Assembly: GCA_024867545.1 (NCBI GenBank)
Contig: JANFNE010000011.1
Span: forward strand, 620,001 to 684,000
Reading direction: 5' to 3'
Source: Phytopythium helicoides
Taxonomy: Eukaryota > Oomycota > Peronosporomycetes > Pythiales > Pythiaceae
DNA length: 64,000 nt
The translations under genes were made by a program, and so were the position numbers. Below, piece by piece: positions 33,579 through 45,499 of the stretch. Position 1 is the stretch's first letter, and each line of letters begins with the position of its first letter. Under the pieces are notes generated by a model, which was given only the letters and a program-made list of their open reading frames with translations, had not been told where the DNA came from and ran no database searches.

Positions 33579-34127
33579 CCGTGCTAAAATTGGCTAGACC
33601 ATTTTCTTTGGTGGTCGCAGCCAAAGCAAGAATTGCATGCAAAAACTGTTAGGTTTGTCGAGACAGCTCGAGAGCATTGTCGAGCCAAACGCATCCGTGC
33701 TCTATCGTCTCAGTTCGAAGCAACCAAAGTCGAGATCATGCAGCACGTCGAACTTCCACTTGATGTCGTCCACACGAATCATCTCATTTGCAACTAAAAA
33801 AAAAAAACCTCGTTCAAGGTGATTCGTTTAAACTGTTCTCACGTGGTCCACACCACTTGTTTTTCTCTTGCTTTCTGTATGTGGTCGTAACAACTGGGGC
33901 TTTGTAGGCGGCGGGTCGTCTTGGCGTTTGTATGGGCGTCGGTTTCCCGGTTTTGCCGCCAAAGGAGGCGGCGACGAAGAACGCGATTCGCGGCGGAGCC
34001 GATCGACGGACCAACGCGGGGCGACGGAGCACGAGGTGCGCCCAATGAAAATGCAGCAGCGGCGCTTTTCCACCAATTGGTGGCGCGGGGCGCCGTGATT
34101 GGCCGCGTGGTGACGTGGGCGGAGGGC

Positions 34128-35053
34128 ATGGCGGCGGGGCTGACGGGCGTGGTGGCGGGCGTGGAGGCAGGCGGCGGCATGTCGGGCGAGGAGGCGCAGA
34201 GCAGCAACCTGCAGATGCAGATGCAGCTGCAGAACCAGCGCGCGCAGATGCAGCAGCAGCAGCTGCAGCTGCACGCGTTCTGGCAGAACCAGATCAGGAG
34301 ATCTCGCAGATCGACCCCAACGCCTTCGACTTCAAGACCCACCAGCTCCCGCTCGCGCGCATCAAGAAGATCATGAAGACGGACGAGGACGTCCGGGTGC
34401 GTCTAGACGCGGACGAGTTGGAGCTGACGGTGGACTGACCGCCCTCTCCCCTCCCTCCCCCCTTGCAGATGATCAGCGCAGAGGCGCCCGTGCTCTTCGC
34501 CAAGGCCTGCGAGATGTTCATCCTCGAGCTCAGCCTGCGCGCGTGGATCCACACGGAGGAGAACAAGCGCCGCACGCTGCAGCGCAGCGACATCGCCATG
34601 GCCATCACCAAGACCGACGTCTTTGACTTCCTCATTGACATTGTCCCGCGCGATGACATCAAGCCAGCCAAAAAGGTGAGCTACCAATTCGTTCGTGACT
34701 TTAAAGCCGTCGCTAATGACCTCACTACGTGGTGACAGGGCCCCGTGGACCCGCAGATGATCTACCAGCAGCAATTCCAGCAGCAGCAAGCCGCCATGCT
34801 GCAGCAGATCATCCAGCAGCAGGCGCAGGCCGGCACGGCCGCCGTGCCGTGGCCCAACGCGCAGCTTCAGCAGCAGATGCTGCAGCAGTACCAGCAGCGC
34901 ATGCAGGCCATCCAGCAGGGCGGCACCCCCGGGTCCACTGCTCCTGCGGGCGATGGCGCGGCTGTTGCCGGCGCGGCCGCCGCCTCGGGCACTGCAGCCG
35001 CTTCGGGTGCTGGGGATCAGCTGCCGATCAACCAGCGCAGTGCCGAAGTCTAA
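34128..35053 (+). CDS. NFYC: Nuclear transcription factor Y subunit C (NF-YC/HAP5), frame broken once
   Basis: Three exons: 34128 (or Met at 34179)-34396, 34469-34675 and 34739-35053. Corrected length is 263 (or 246) residues. The histone-fold core is unmistakable: [19 protein letters not shown], then [20 protein letters not shown] and [23 protein letters not shown] pairs with NF-YB, then NF-YA, to bind CCAAT boxes. Flanks are Gln-rich. The N-terminal frame (Q-rich, ...HAFWQNQI) does not continue into the core. One base is missing at about 34294; one added C would give Q-I-Q-E-I-S, as expected for the family. This is either an assembly error or a disabling mutation. Identity is certain, integrity not. 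Confidence 0.9.
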
Positions 35054-35389
35054 GCCTATTCGTTTTTATAATTTGCCGTGGAAGCTGTCGCCACGCCCGT
35101 CGGTCAAGGCAGGACGTCTCCACCGGACTCGCACGCGTCTTGGGTCGGTTCGATCGCTACAGTATTTGAATCCCACACCTCCATTTCCTGCATGAGACCA
35201 CGAATAACAGCAACAACCAGTTGAACAAGCATGAACCGTTCATTTCGTCTAGGTTGCGTAGTGTATGCGCCGCTGGCTCCCGCAGTTCGCCCTCGACACG
35301 TGAGGAATTCGCGAGTACGCCCCGACGTCTAATGTTACGTTCCTCGGCATTCAGCCGCACTCACACGAAATTTTCAAATCGCAGAGTAT
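35054..35389. other. Spacer between convergent genes
   Basis: The 3' flanks of NF-YC (+) and the translocator gene (-). No coding, repeat or RNA signal was recognised. Confidence 0.5.
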
Positions 35390-36866
35390 TTACTCGGCCG
35401 ACTGCTTCTTTCGGTCCCCAACCGTGAGGGGGAGCATGCCCGGAGTCTTCTCCTTGGCCTTGATAATCTGGTAGGCACCAACACCGCCGATGGCAAGAGC
35501 CATGCCGACAACCGACTGCAGCGTGACCGGGTTACCAAAGTACAGCACGGCACTAAGGATGATGACCACGCGCTTCATGGTGCTCATGATGGAGAACGTG
35601 AGCTCCGTCACCTCACCAAGCACCCACGAGGAGCTGAAGCTGCCCACGAAGTGCATCAGACTGCACACGAGCACCGTGCCAAACGGAAAGCTCGCCACGA
35701 AGTTGTCCTGGTGCGCGCGCGAGTTGGCCAGCACGTACGGCGTGTTGATTGCGAAAGACACGACCGCACTGTAGAAGTGAAGCTGTTGGGGGAAAAAGAA
35801 GAGTTTGTGAGGCCAACTATCTCGCTCGAGAGGATAACACATTTGCACTCACATTGATGCTGTCAGACACGATCCGGCGGCGCAGCAAAAACTTGGCGTA
35901 CATACTCTGCATGACACCAAGCATAGCGGCCGAAATGGCGAACAGCGTACCACCAAACGCGAGGTGGTTCATCCCCATCTCCGAGACGGAAGCCATGACG
36001 ACACCGAACACAATGGGGACGAGAGCGAGGTACGTGGGCGTCGAGAACGTGGACCTGTAGACCAGGAACGCGAGCACCACGTTGAAGAAGGGCTGCGACG
36101 CCTTGCACGTGGCCGTGATGGACACGGGCACCGCGTTGTAGCTCCAGTACGTCAGCACCTTGGCCATGACGGCGAACATGCTCAGCGGCGTGATCCACAC
36201 GATGCTCTTGAACGTCAGCTTCTGCATCTTCCACCCTCCGTTCGCGGTCGGCGAGCTCGGGAACGTCAACACCACGACTGGCAGACGACACACATGCCAG
36301 TTCGTTAGTCAAGTCTGTCCCCCAGTGTGCTCGCCGTCCATCTATAGCAGCGTCGTACAATCACAGATGACGCTGATGAAGAGGTGGCAGAGCGTCAGCA
36401 TCTCTGCCGACACGTGGTGCTCCTTGATGAGGATCTTGTTGGTGAAGGTGGCGGACGTCGAGAAGAGGTACCAGACCGCGAGGCTGCATCCGACCTGCGC
36501 CAGTCCACGAGCGGATCGTTAGCGTCTTCCCTCCCTCCACCTTCCTCGCCTCGCGCAGCAAGGCACGACCCCCACCTTGAGCGCGCGGCTCTGGCGCAGC
36601 CGCGAGAGTGCACGCTGGCTCTGGACCGGCACGAAGCGGTCGAGCAGCGCGGGCGCGGGCTTCTTGGCCTCCTCCACGTCGTAGGGCATGGGGAACGCGG
36701 CGTCGGTCGACATCATGGCGCTCGCGGGCGTCACGCGGCGCACAAAGTGCAGCGAGCGCGCGGGGAAGTCGAGCGAGAGCGGCGACGCGGCGCGCGCGAG
36801 CGACGACGACTGCGCGCGGGGAGGAGCGGGCGCCCAGCGCTCGGCCGCGGCCAACTTCAGATTCAT
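35390..36866 (-). CDS. Triose-phosphate / nucleotide-sugar translocator family protein (DMT superfamily)
   Basis: Four exons: 36866-36576, 36494-36359, 36277-35853 and 35782-35390, giving 414 residues in phase. About 97 residues of soluble N-terminus precede ten predicted TMs. TPT-family features include FTNKILIKEHHVSAEMLTLCH, TATCKASQPFFNVVLAFLVYR, FGVVMASVSEMGMN and a final FGNPVTLQSVVGMALAIGGVGAYQI. Such carriers exchange phosphorylated C3/C5/C6 compounds or nucleotide sugars across plastid-derived, Golgi or ER membranes. Oomycetes lack a visible plastid, so a Golgi or ER role is the simpler guess. The N-terminus is Arg/Ala/Ser-rich and could be a targeting peptide. Substrate cannot be read from the sequence. 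Confidence 0.9.
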
Positions 36867-37982
36867 GCGGGCGGCGCTTGCGGCCGACTGGCGCGCCGCC
36901 GGATCACTTAAGTTTAGAATGCGAGAATTGCACCTGACGGATGGGTGGGTGATTTGGAAAAAACCTGCGGGTAGTTGCATAGAATGCGCGGCATGCTCGC
37001 TTTTAAACCTGAAAATAAACCTGGAAGGAGAGGCCAGTTCAGAACTGGCCCATCTCATCGGACGTGGACATGGGTAAACACCCAGTCGTGAACCCCCTGA
37101 TAGGGGTCCCAGCACCCGCAAATCGGGGAAGAAACAGCTCGGCTGCTGCTTGGTGAGAGGGGACATCAAACCCTCATATAGGAGTGCGGCGCGGGCCAAT
37201 CCAGGGTCAGTCTGTTGAGCCATGACATGCTGGAAAAATCCACAGACAAAGCATGACGCGCAACGCGACGAAGGCCGTTGTCACGCCGCTCGCCCGCTGC
37301 ACGTTTGGGCTCAACGAACGCTCATAACCGCCCGAGATCCTACGCTCGAACTTCTCGAGCTATCGGCCATTGGTGTTAAACCATCTTCCTCATCTTCGGA
37401 TCACTAGAGTAGCCGTGAAGTTGAGTGATGCTTGACGCATCGAGCGGCGATTCCCATTGACTACATGAGCGTTTGATGACGTCTCCGCGCTTCCATTCGA
37501 GTCCTTTCATAGTAGACAGGTCTACGACAACGGCGCGATCATGGTCGCTGAGCCGAGTCCGAGGTCTCCGCAAAGACAGAAAAGCTCGACTTCGAGCGCA
37601 AATCGACGACCTGAAGCTACACTGGGTTCCGAAGCAATCGACGACCGCTGCACATCGAGATCCGAGCCTTGAAGCTACCGCAGCACCAAATGAAGCGAGC
37701 GTCGGTGGTGCCATCGAGCGTCATCGGGTTTACTGTACGCGCCAAGATTCCGAATGCATCTCGGCTAAAAACCCACGTCGCCATGTCTCTTCCGCACCCT
37801 CTCTCGCCCTTTTCTTCTTATCGCACTAAAAAAGCGTCGAAAAGCAAAACTCCACATACAAACTTCCATACAACCATCGTACCGTGGCCACACAAAAACC
37901 CCGCCAAACCAACCGCAAAAACCAGTGAGGCGGCATGTTGTAGCCGTTGGCAGTCGCCGATTTCCCCGCGAGCCCCAACGTC
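36867..37982. promoter_or_regulatory. Divergent spacer between translocator and UDP-xylose synthase genes
   Basis: A 1.1-kb head-to-head spacer. It contains a perfect 19-bp interrupted palindrome at 37032-37050 (9-bp arms, one central base) about 170 bp upstream of the translocator ATG. A smaller ACCCC/GGGGT inverted repeat lies near 37091-37108. No gene was recognised; regulatory function is inferred from position. Confidence 0.4.
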
Positions 37983-39240
37983 ATGCCGCCCGCCGCGTCC
38001 ATCTGCCCGCCCGACGCGTCCATGGCCAGCCGCGCCAGCCCCGAGCGCAACGACGAGCGCCCACAGCCGCCGCTGGCGCCCGCCGCGCTGCCGCCGGCGC
38101 TTCCGCTGCCCCGCGAGGCGCAGGAGGCGCTGCGCACGCCCGCGACGCTCAAGCGCATCCTGGTGACGGGCGGCGCGGGCTTCATCGGCATCCACCTGTG
38201 CACGCGGCTGCTGGAGCAGGGCCACGAGGTCATCTGCCTCGACAACCTGTTCACGAGCCAGCGCGTCAACGTGCTGGCGCTGCAGCAGCGCTACCCAAAC
38301 TTCGAGTTTGTGCGCCACGACATCACGGAGCCCTACTCGTGCGAGGTCGACCACATCTACAACCTCGCCTGCCCGGCCTCGCCCGTGCACTACCAGTACA
38401 ACGCCATCAAGACCACCAAGGTGTCCTTCCTCGGCGCCATGCACCTGCTCGGACTTGCCAAGCGCGTCAAGGCACGCATCTTCCAGGCGTCCACGAGCGA
38501 GGTCTACGGCGACCCATTGGTCTCGCCGCAGCACGAGGGATACTACGGTAACGTCAACTGTACGGGCGTGCGCGCGTGCTATGATGAGGGCAAGCGCGTC
38601 GCGGAGACGCTCTTCTTCGAGTACCACCGCACGCACAACGTCGACATCCGTGTCGCGCGTATTTTCAACACGTACGGCCCCGGCATGCACCCGTACGACG
38701 GCCGCGTGGTCAGCAACTTCATCATGCAAGCGCTTGCAAACGAGGACATTACGATCTATGGCACGGGTGAGCAGACGCGCTCGTTCTGCTTCGTGGACGA
38801 TCTCGTCGAGGCTATCATCCGTTTCATGGACTGCTCGACATGCGTCGGGCCTATGAACCTGGGCAACCCACACGAAATGACGATCCGCGAGCTCGCTGAG
38901 ACGATCATCCGACTGACAGGCTCGTCTAGTAGCATTGTGTTTCGGGATCTGCCCAACAACGACCCCAAGCTGCGCCGCCCAGACATCACGCTCGCAAAGT
39001 ACGCCTACAGCAATAATCCGTTTGGACCTGAGCGAGGCTGATCTAACGATTTTCTCTTCCATGCACAGAACCCATTTGGGCTGGACGCCGCGCGTGGAGA
39101 TCGAGGAGGGTCTGCGTCGCACCATCGACTACTTTCGACACTTGGATTTGTCCAAGTACAAGCGCCCGACCAACCACACAGCGCACAAAAGCAGCGAGCA
39201 GGTCAACATGCGAGCCAGCCAATCCGGCCCAGTGTGTTAA
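37983..39240 (+). CDS. UXS1: UDP-glucuronate decarboxylase (UDP-xylose synthase)
   Basis: Two exons, 37983-38998 and 39069-39240 (GTACGC...CACAG), giving 395 residues. The Rossmann NAD site [11 protein letters not shown] follows a Pro/Ala-rich N-terminal extension of about 55 residues without a clear TM. Family blocks are [49 protein letters not shown] and [15 protein letters not shown]. The catalytic Tyr/Lys are in CYDEGKR. The enzyme converts UDP-glucuronate to UDP-xylose for glycan synthesis; without a membrane anchor it is predicted to be cytosolic. An upstream in-frame TTG (37947) is not used; ATG 37983 is the first Met. Confident. Confidence 0.95.
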
Positions 39241-39412
39241 TTATCTTGCTGCTGTTGCAAGCAGCAGAGATCGCACATGGACGCACGTTAGAGTTTGTTG
39301 CCGTCCGGTAAATTGTATTTACAGATCATTAGCAGCCATCGCCATGATCGAAGCAAATAGTGTTCCTTCCTCACTATGCTTGCACCTCGAGGAAGCCTGC
39401 AAAGACTTCTCG

Positions 39413-39482
39413 CTGTTCTACCACAGTGGAAACCAATACCTTAAGACCTGTTCCACCACAGTGGAGACCAATACCTTAAGAG
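39413..39482 (-). repeat. 35-bp tandem duplication spanning the PP2C stop codon
   Basis: Two adjacent 35-bp units (39413-39447 and 39448-39482) differ at three positions. The unit nearer the gene contains the TAA stop of the PP2C gene at 39476-39478; the second copy lies in the 3' untranslated region. Confidence 0.85.
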
Positions 39483-40775
39483 GAAGTTTTCTCGGCTTCC
39501 TCACGCCTTTTACGCTCCTCGCGAATGGGTTGAACACCAGGACCGACTCCTTTAGGTGGTTCGTTGAGCTTGACGAGGATCACACTCATATTATCTCGGC
39601 TAGGATAGGGCAGAGCAACTCAGTTAGTCTTCCCACAACGCGACCCATTGGGTTGCAAACTGCACACTTTCTCGTACCTTCCAGCATCCAAGCTGAAGTC
39701 AACGAGTTCTTCCGCGATTTTCTGCACGTCCGTCTCTCCGTTCCGGATCAGCTTTCGCACGTAGGCGCATAGCTCGTCGTTGGTGACGACATCCCACACG
39801 CCATCGCAAGCGAGCACGAGGAACTCTTCATTGCCATCGATCGGATGAATCTTGATGTCAGGCTCTGGCGAAACCTTTTGCTCCACTTCATCTAGCTCGG
39901 GTTTGTCCTTGTATCCAAAGTCGCCAAGTCCTCGCGAGACCTATACAATTCACGAGCAAGGAGTCAACACCTCTCTTAATCATCGGACAGAAAAGCTGTC
40001 GTAATCCTACCGCCAGGTCGCCATTCACTCGGTTACTGCGAACGGTTCCTCCTGCCTTCTCGATTCTTGCGCGTTCACCCGGCTGTAGTCGGCCAAAACA
40101 AAATCATGTTACTAGTAAGTACCAAGGTCAACGTTGAGTGCAACGGACAAAACCACCACCACGTACGTTGGCAGGCTTGTGGTCGTAGGACATCTCGATA
40201 GTGGTGCCGTCCTTGGCCAACACGCAGCGCGAGTCGCCTAGCGTCGGTTGCACCCAACGTCATTAGCTCTTCCCCAACGATCCAAGTCCCCTCCCTCCCC
40301 CTTGAACCCGTCGACCTTTCAACGTACCTGCGTTGGCGACGATGATATGTGTCTTGGTGACGAGGGCTGCCACGGCGGTGCACCCGCTGAGGTCCTTGCC
40401 GTAGCACTTATTCATTATGCGGCGAATCTCCCTGTCCAGCTCCAGGAACGCCTCGCGCATTGCGTCCGCCGCCAGTTTCGGGTTTGCGAGTTGCCCGTCC
40501 TTGAACGCCCCAGACTGGTCGAGCTTGACTGCGAGCACTCTCACGAGCTCCTCGGACGCCAACTGAGCCGCGAGCGTGCCCCCGTGGCCGTCAAAGACCG
40601 CGAACAAGGCCGTATCCGGTGGGAATCCCTCCGGCGTGAGCGTGGCGATGTGCGCGTCCTCCATGGCCGCACGCCACCCCTGCATGCTCGCCACGGCGTA
40701 CCACAGCGCGCGGGCAATGTCGGCGCCCGCATTGGTCTCCTTCTCTCTTACGGGGGAGTCGAGGAAGTTACCCAT
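39476..40775 (-). CDS. PP2C-type Ser/Thr phosphatase, copy 1
   Basis: Five exons: 40775-40328, 40237-40167, 40082-40011, 39940-39678 and 39599-39476, giving 325 residues. PPM motifs in order are GWRAAMEDAH, FAVFDGHGG (metal-binding Asp/Gly), SGCTAVAALV, NAGDSRCVL, SRGLGDFGYK, LVLACDGVWDV and SRDNMSV. All metal-coordinating acidic residues appear intact. The short N-terminus MGNFLDSP could be N-myristoylated (Gly2). The enzyme is an Mg/Mn-dependent phosphatase. It lies 1 kb from a close paralogue (41797-43057) with the same five-exon plan, so the pair arose by tandem duplication; a decayed third copy is at about 61-62 kb. The specific pathway is unknown. Confidence 0.94.
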
Positions 40776-41796
40776 CGGGACCTGCTTGCTGAATCAATAA
40801 TGAGTGCGATGTATTTATATTGGAGGAAAGAGGGGCGATTGAGCAAGAATTCCAGTTGAATGCTGGATGTGTCTAGTGTAAATGATGGGTTAGCCCTTTG
40901 GTTCCCAACGTCGCAAAGCGATGATCTCTGCATGACACGCATGTTTCTCATTTGCGTGGAGTTCCATGAACCCATCAAGGAACCGAGCGCCATGAAGACC
41001 GCCTTGAAGGCCCAAAGACGCTGTTGGATTCCTCGGTCTGGTTCACTCGGTGCCAAGACTATCTTGCTCGAGTTGTAAATTTGCAAGATAGAGTCCAAGC
41101 GGCCGCATTTCCCGGCTCACATCCAGGGCCACGCAGGTTTAATGAACTGCGAGCAGCCGGATTCCCCCCGATGACGACGTCGCGACCTGTTTGGCTGGCT
41201 TTTGCGGCGACCCCCAGCCTGTGAAGCTCTACCCTGCTTTCCGCGGTTAGGTGGCTCGGCAGGACTTGTGCTGTTGCAGATCACAGTCGAAGCAAGGCCA
41301 ACCACGAGTCATCAACAGTGCCGCGCAGATTCAGAACATGTCTGTCACCGGTGCGCGGACTCACGGAGGTAATCCATTGCGAGCAGGCGACAGGCATTTC
41401 GCCTTGGCGCTACCTGCACAGGACGCGTCAACATCAAGAACAATTCCAATATCGTGGTGGTGAGGGAGCACTACCACGCGTGGTAACTGTGTTGGGTAAG
41501 GTGTGAGTCCCGTATAGCTCTAGTGGAGAGGGCAGAGGGTAGGAGCCTCGGTGAAACATGAGTTAATGACGTGGATGCCAGCCATTCCGAAGCCACTTCT
41601 GTGGAGTAAAACTAATTCTCCAGCTACGTGGGGCAACTAACATCGTGGAAGGCGGCAGGTTTACTTAGTTGATTAGCGGTCTGCGGGTACGCTGGCAGAG
41701 TTGCCGCGGATCACTAGCGATAGAACGGATCACACAGCTTCTAGCGGCTAGAGAGGGTTTCTTTGTTTGTCCATCGAGCGAGAGCACATACATGCG
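40776..41796. other. Spacer between the tandem PP2C genes
   Basis: About 1 kb between the copy-1 start and the copy-2 stop. Only short featureless frames are seen. It should contain the copy-1 promoter; no transposon ends or direct repeats marking the duplication boundary were found by eye. Confidence 0.5.
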
Positions 41797-43057
41797 CTAG
41801 TTTGCGTTTTCCTCCTGTTGGGCAGCCTCGGCAGCTTCCTTGTCCTCCTTCTCACGCTGAGCGCGGACTGCCATGACACCGCCACCTTCGCCTGTGGGTG
41901 CAGCCGGGAACTTGACAAGCACCACACTCATGTTGTCGCGACTGCAAACAACAAGCATTAGGTCAGCAATGATGATTATATCCAACAGAATGTCTTGCAC
42001 CGCACCTTCCAGCACGGAGGCTGTAGTCCAAGAGCTCCTCGGCGATCAGGTTGAGGTCCTTCTCTCCGTTGCGCAACAACTCGCGCACGTAGTCGCACAA
42101 GCTCTCATTCGTCATGACATCCCAGATGCCGTCGCATGCAAGCACCAGGAACTCCTCCTCTCCGTCAATTGCATGGATCTTGATGTCTGGCTCAGCTGAC
42201 ACCTTCTGTTGCTCGTCAGGGATATCAGATCGGTCCTTGTAGCAAAAATCGCCCAGCGCACGAGACACCTGGAGAATCGAAGCCAGTATTCCATGAGACA
42301 CCATCGGAAAAAAGGCCAAAAGTGCATGCATGAACGCACCGCGAGGTCTCCGTTGACACGATTGCCGCGAACTGTTCCGCCCGCCTTCTCGATGCGCGAA
42401 CGCTCGCCCGGCTGTGAGTCACACCACCAGAGGTTAGAGTCTGCGACAGCCACGGTTCCGAGCTCGGATCCATGCAAGGGCGTACGTTGACAGGCTTGTG
42501 GTCGTAGGACATCTCGACAGTCGCGCCGCTCTTGGCCAGCACGGAGCGCGAGTCACCTGCACCAACAGCACGCACTTGGTGAGCTGGTTCCTCTGCCTGC
42601 GCTTCTGCCGGCCACTGCACCCACCGGCGTTGGCGACAATGATGTGTGTCTTGGTGACGAGCGCGGAGACGGCGGTGCAGCCGCTCTGGTCGTTGGCGTC
42701 CAGGTCCTTGCGGATCTGTCTATCCAGCTCCATGTATGCGTCGCGCATGGCCCTACCCGCGCGCTCGGGGTCGACGAGCTGTCCGTCCTTGAACGCCCCT
42801 GCGTCCTTGAACTTTGCGGCCAGCATGGCCGTGAGGTCCCTGGAGGCGATCTCTGCGGTCAGCGTGCCCCCGTGGCCGTCAAAGACGGCGAAGAGCGCCG
42901 TGCCGTCCGGCAGCCCCTCGGGGTTTAGGTCCGTGATGTGCGAGTCCTCCATGGTCGAGCGCCAGCCCTGCATGTTGGACATGGCGAACACGATGCCGTT
43001 GCCGGCACCGCCAGCCGTGTCCTTGTCGGTGATGGGCGACGCCAGGAAGTTGCCCAT
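41797..43057 (-). CDS. PP2C-type Ser/Thr phosphatase, copy 2
   Basis: Five exons: 43057-42625, 42556-42486, 42411-42340, 42268-42006 and 41941-41797, giving 327 residues. Exons 2, 3 and 4 have exactly the same lengths (71, 72, 263) as in copy 1. Motifs are GWRSTMEDSH, FAVFDGHGG, SGCTAVSALV, NAGDSRSVL, SRALGDFCYK, LVLACDGIWDV and SRDNMSVVLV, all intact. It begins MGNFLASP, again a possible myristoylation signal. The C-terminal tail is an Ala/Glu/Gln-rich helix unlike copy 1. The catalytic role is Mg/Mn-dependent phosphoserine/threonine hydrolysis; the target is unknown. Of the two intact copies, it is the one the pseudogene resembles slightly more in SRALGDxxYKDR. Confidence 0.94.
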
Positions 43058-43942
43058 GATGGAGCGGCGGGAGGTGGCGGGGGAGGCGGGGCGGGCGTCG
43101 GGCGAGCGCGGCTCGCGGCCTTTCCAGCGCGGGGCTCGACCTGCAGCCGAGAGAAGAAGCGCAACAGGGAAACGGACCGGGAGGGGGGAACATGTTGCAT
43201 CATGTAGGGTCGGGAACTAATTACGAATCTGGGCGGCGCAGTTGAAGCGCGCAGCAGGCGCACTATGGGGCTCGATGTGTGAATTCGGCGGGGAGTTTGC
43301 CGGCGCAGTGGACAGTTTTGAAAGATAATCGGAAAGGGGAAAGGTGGGTTCAGCCGATCTTGGGCTCCTGCCGATCGCGGCAAGCAGGCAACAAGCACAA
43401 CGACTCGATTTCGTCACGAGGACTAGATCGCTTGCGTAAGGGAGACTCGAAAATCGCCTTGGCCAGTCATTGCTGACCCACGGGCCTTCGAGCAACCCAC
43501 TGCTAGGAAGGACGACGATACCGATTCAAATCAGGATTGACATGTCTTTCAGCGTAGTGTGTCTCGTGGAGAAACTCCATTGATGATTTTCAGCTAGTGA
43601 ATCCGCTAGGTTACACCCGTAGACAACAGCGAGTAGCACTTCCGCCACTTGACATTGCAGAAAAAATGCTTTCTACTTTCCAGCAGAGACTGAACGTAAA
43701 TGCGCTGCGTCAGCGGTGATATGTTTCTCTTACTTCAGAAGCAGAGAAGCGCCATGGACGAGGTACCGTGAGGTAACAAATCCAGCAGCTCCATCCCAGG
43801 ATGGAGCTGCAAAGCTCGGGGCTGCTTTCGAATGATCGGTTTATTGTATAAACGGTGCCTCTCTTTCGGCAAAACTAAACGAACGCGCTCGTCAGAGCAA
43901 AGCCAAAAGTGAACCTCCTCCTCCTCTCCATGCGTGAACGAT
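43058..43942. other. Intergenic region upstream of PP2C copy 2
   Basis: 885 bp. The part next to 43057 is GC-rich and is the likely promoter/leader of PP2C copy 2; the rest is the 3' flank of the aldehyde dehydrogenase gene. No gene was recognised. Confidence 0.5.
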
Positions 43943-45499
43943 CTAAGGAAGCGAGTCCTCGGGGCGCTTGATGATGACCGTCTTGTTCTCGAGGTAGGCG
44001 TTGAGGCCAGCCTGGCCAAGCTCGCGACCAATGCCCGAGTCCTTGAAGCCGCCGAACGGCGTCATCGAGTCGAACTTGTCGTAGCAGTTGACGTACACCG
44101 TGCCCGCGCGCACGCCGTTCGAGATCTTGATGGCGTTGTCGATGTTCTGGGTCACAACACCAGCGCCAAGGCCGTAGACCGAGTCGTTGGCGCGATGGAT
44201 GACTTCGTCCACAGTGTTGAACTTGAGGATCGACATGACCGGGCCGAAGATCTCCTCGCGAGCAATGCTCATGTCGTCCGTGACATCGGCAAAGATGGTC
44301 GGCTCGACGAACCAACCCTTGTCACCGACGCGGTTGCCGCCCGTGACGAGGTTGGCGCCCTCCTTCACACCCTCCTTGCAGTAGCCCAGGATCTTCTCGA
44401 ACTGACCCTCGTCAATCTGCGGACCCTGGTCCGTGTTGGCATCGAACGGGTTGCCAACAGTGCGGGCCTGGGCGACCTCAGCCGAGCGGCGCACAAACTC
44501 GTCGTAGATACCCTCCTGCACGTACACGCGGGAGCCGGCAATGCAGCACTGGCCCTGGTTGAAGAACAGACCCGACTGCGCCTGCTGGATGGCGAGGTCG
44601 AGGTCGGCGTCGTTGAGGATGATGTTGGCCGACTTGCCGCCGAGCTCAAGCGTGACGCGCTTGAGGTTGCTCACGTGCGAAGTGCGCATGATCTGGTAGC
44701 CGACCTCGGTCGAGCCGGTGAAGGCGATCTTGTCGACGTCCGGGTGCTGGGCGAGGTGGCGACCCGACACGGGGCCGACACCAGGCACAATGTTGACAAC
44801 ACCCTTGGGGAAGCCAGCCTCGGCAATGAGCTCACCAAGGCGGAGAGCAGTCAGCGGCGTCTGCTCGGCGGGCTTGAGCACGACGGTGTTGCCGGCCGCG
44901 AGAGCAGGGCCGAGCTTCCAAGCAGCCATGAGCAGCGGGAAGTTCCACGGGATGATCTGGCCGCAGACTCCGACCGGCTCCATCTTGGTGTAGGCAAGGA
45001 AGGGTCCCGAGATCGGGAGCACCTGGCCGTGGATCTTGTCAGCCCAGCCGGCGTAGTAGCGAAGCGCCGAGATGACGAGGCCGAGGTCGGCCGCCTTGGC
45101 AACCGTGCACGGCTTGCCGTTGTCGAGCGCCTCAAGCGCGGCGAGCTCATCCTGGTTCTGCTCGACGAGGTCCGCGAGCTTGTAGAGCAGGCGGCCGCGC
45201 TCAGCAGGGTCCATCTTGCGCCACGGGCCCTCGAAGGCAGCGCGAGCAGCAGCAACGGCGCGGTCAATGTCACCCGTGGTGGCCTCGGCCACGTCAGCGA
45301 TCTTCTCCTCGGTCGACGGGTTGAACGTCTCGAAGGTCTGGCCCGTCACGGACGGCACGAACTCGCCGTTGATGAACAGGTTGGTCTGCTTGACCTGCAC
45401 CGGAGCCGAGAAGGCGCGCGAGAACTGGAGCGGGGCCTGGCGGCGGCCGGCGGCCTTGGCGACCGTGCGCGGGAGCTGGCGGAGGACCTGGCGCTGCAT
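43943..45499 (-). CDS. Mitochondrial-type aldehyde dehydrogenase (ALDH2-like)
   Basis: Single exon, 518 residues from ATG 45499. The first ~30 residues ([21 protein letters not shown]) are a basic amphipathic presequence. The frame is open upstream to 45661, but those residues do not fit the family. ALDH hallmarks are [39 protein letters not shown] (usual cofactor loop), [13 protein letters not shown] with the general-base Glu, and [13 protein letters not shown] with catalytic Cys319. FGPVMSI and the C-terminal [17 protein letters not shown] also fit. It oxidises aldehydes to acids with NAD+ in the matrix. The long antisense frame opposite it is a shadow. Confident. Confidence 0.96.
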   Translation of the reverse strand: MQRQVLRQLPRTVAKAAGRRQAPLQFSRAFSAPVQVKQTNLFINGEFVPSVTGQTFETFNPSTEEKIADVAEATTGDIDRAVAAARAAFEGPWRKMDPAERGRLLYKLADLVEQNQDELAALEALDNGKPCTVAKAADLGLVISALRYYAGWADKIHGQVLPISGPFLAYTKMEPVGVCGQIIPWNFPLLMAAWKLGPALAAGNTVVLKPAEQTPLTALRLGELIAEAGFPKGVVNIVPGVGPVSGRHLAQHPDVDKIAFTGSTEVGYQIMRTSHVSNLKRVTLELGGKSANIILNDADLDLAIQQAQSGLFFNQGQCCIAGSRVYVQEGIYDEFVRRSAEVAQARTVGNPFDANTDQGPQIDEGQFEKILGYCKEGVKEGANLVTGGNRVGDKGWFVEPTIFADVTDDMSIAREEIFGPVMSILKFNTVDEVIHRANDSVYGLGAGVVTQNIDNAIKISNGVRAGTVYVNCYDKFDSMTPFGGFKDSGIGRELGQAGLNAYLENKTVIIKRPEDSLP

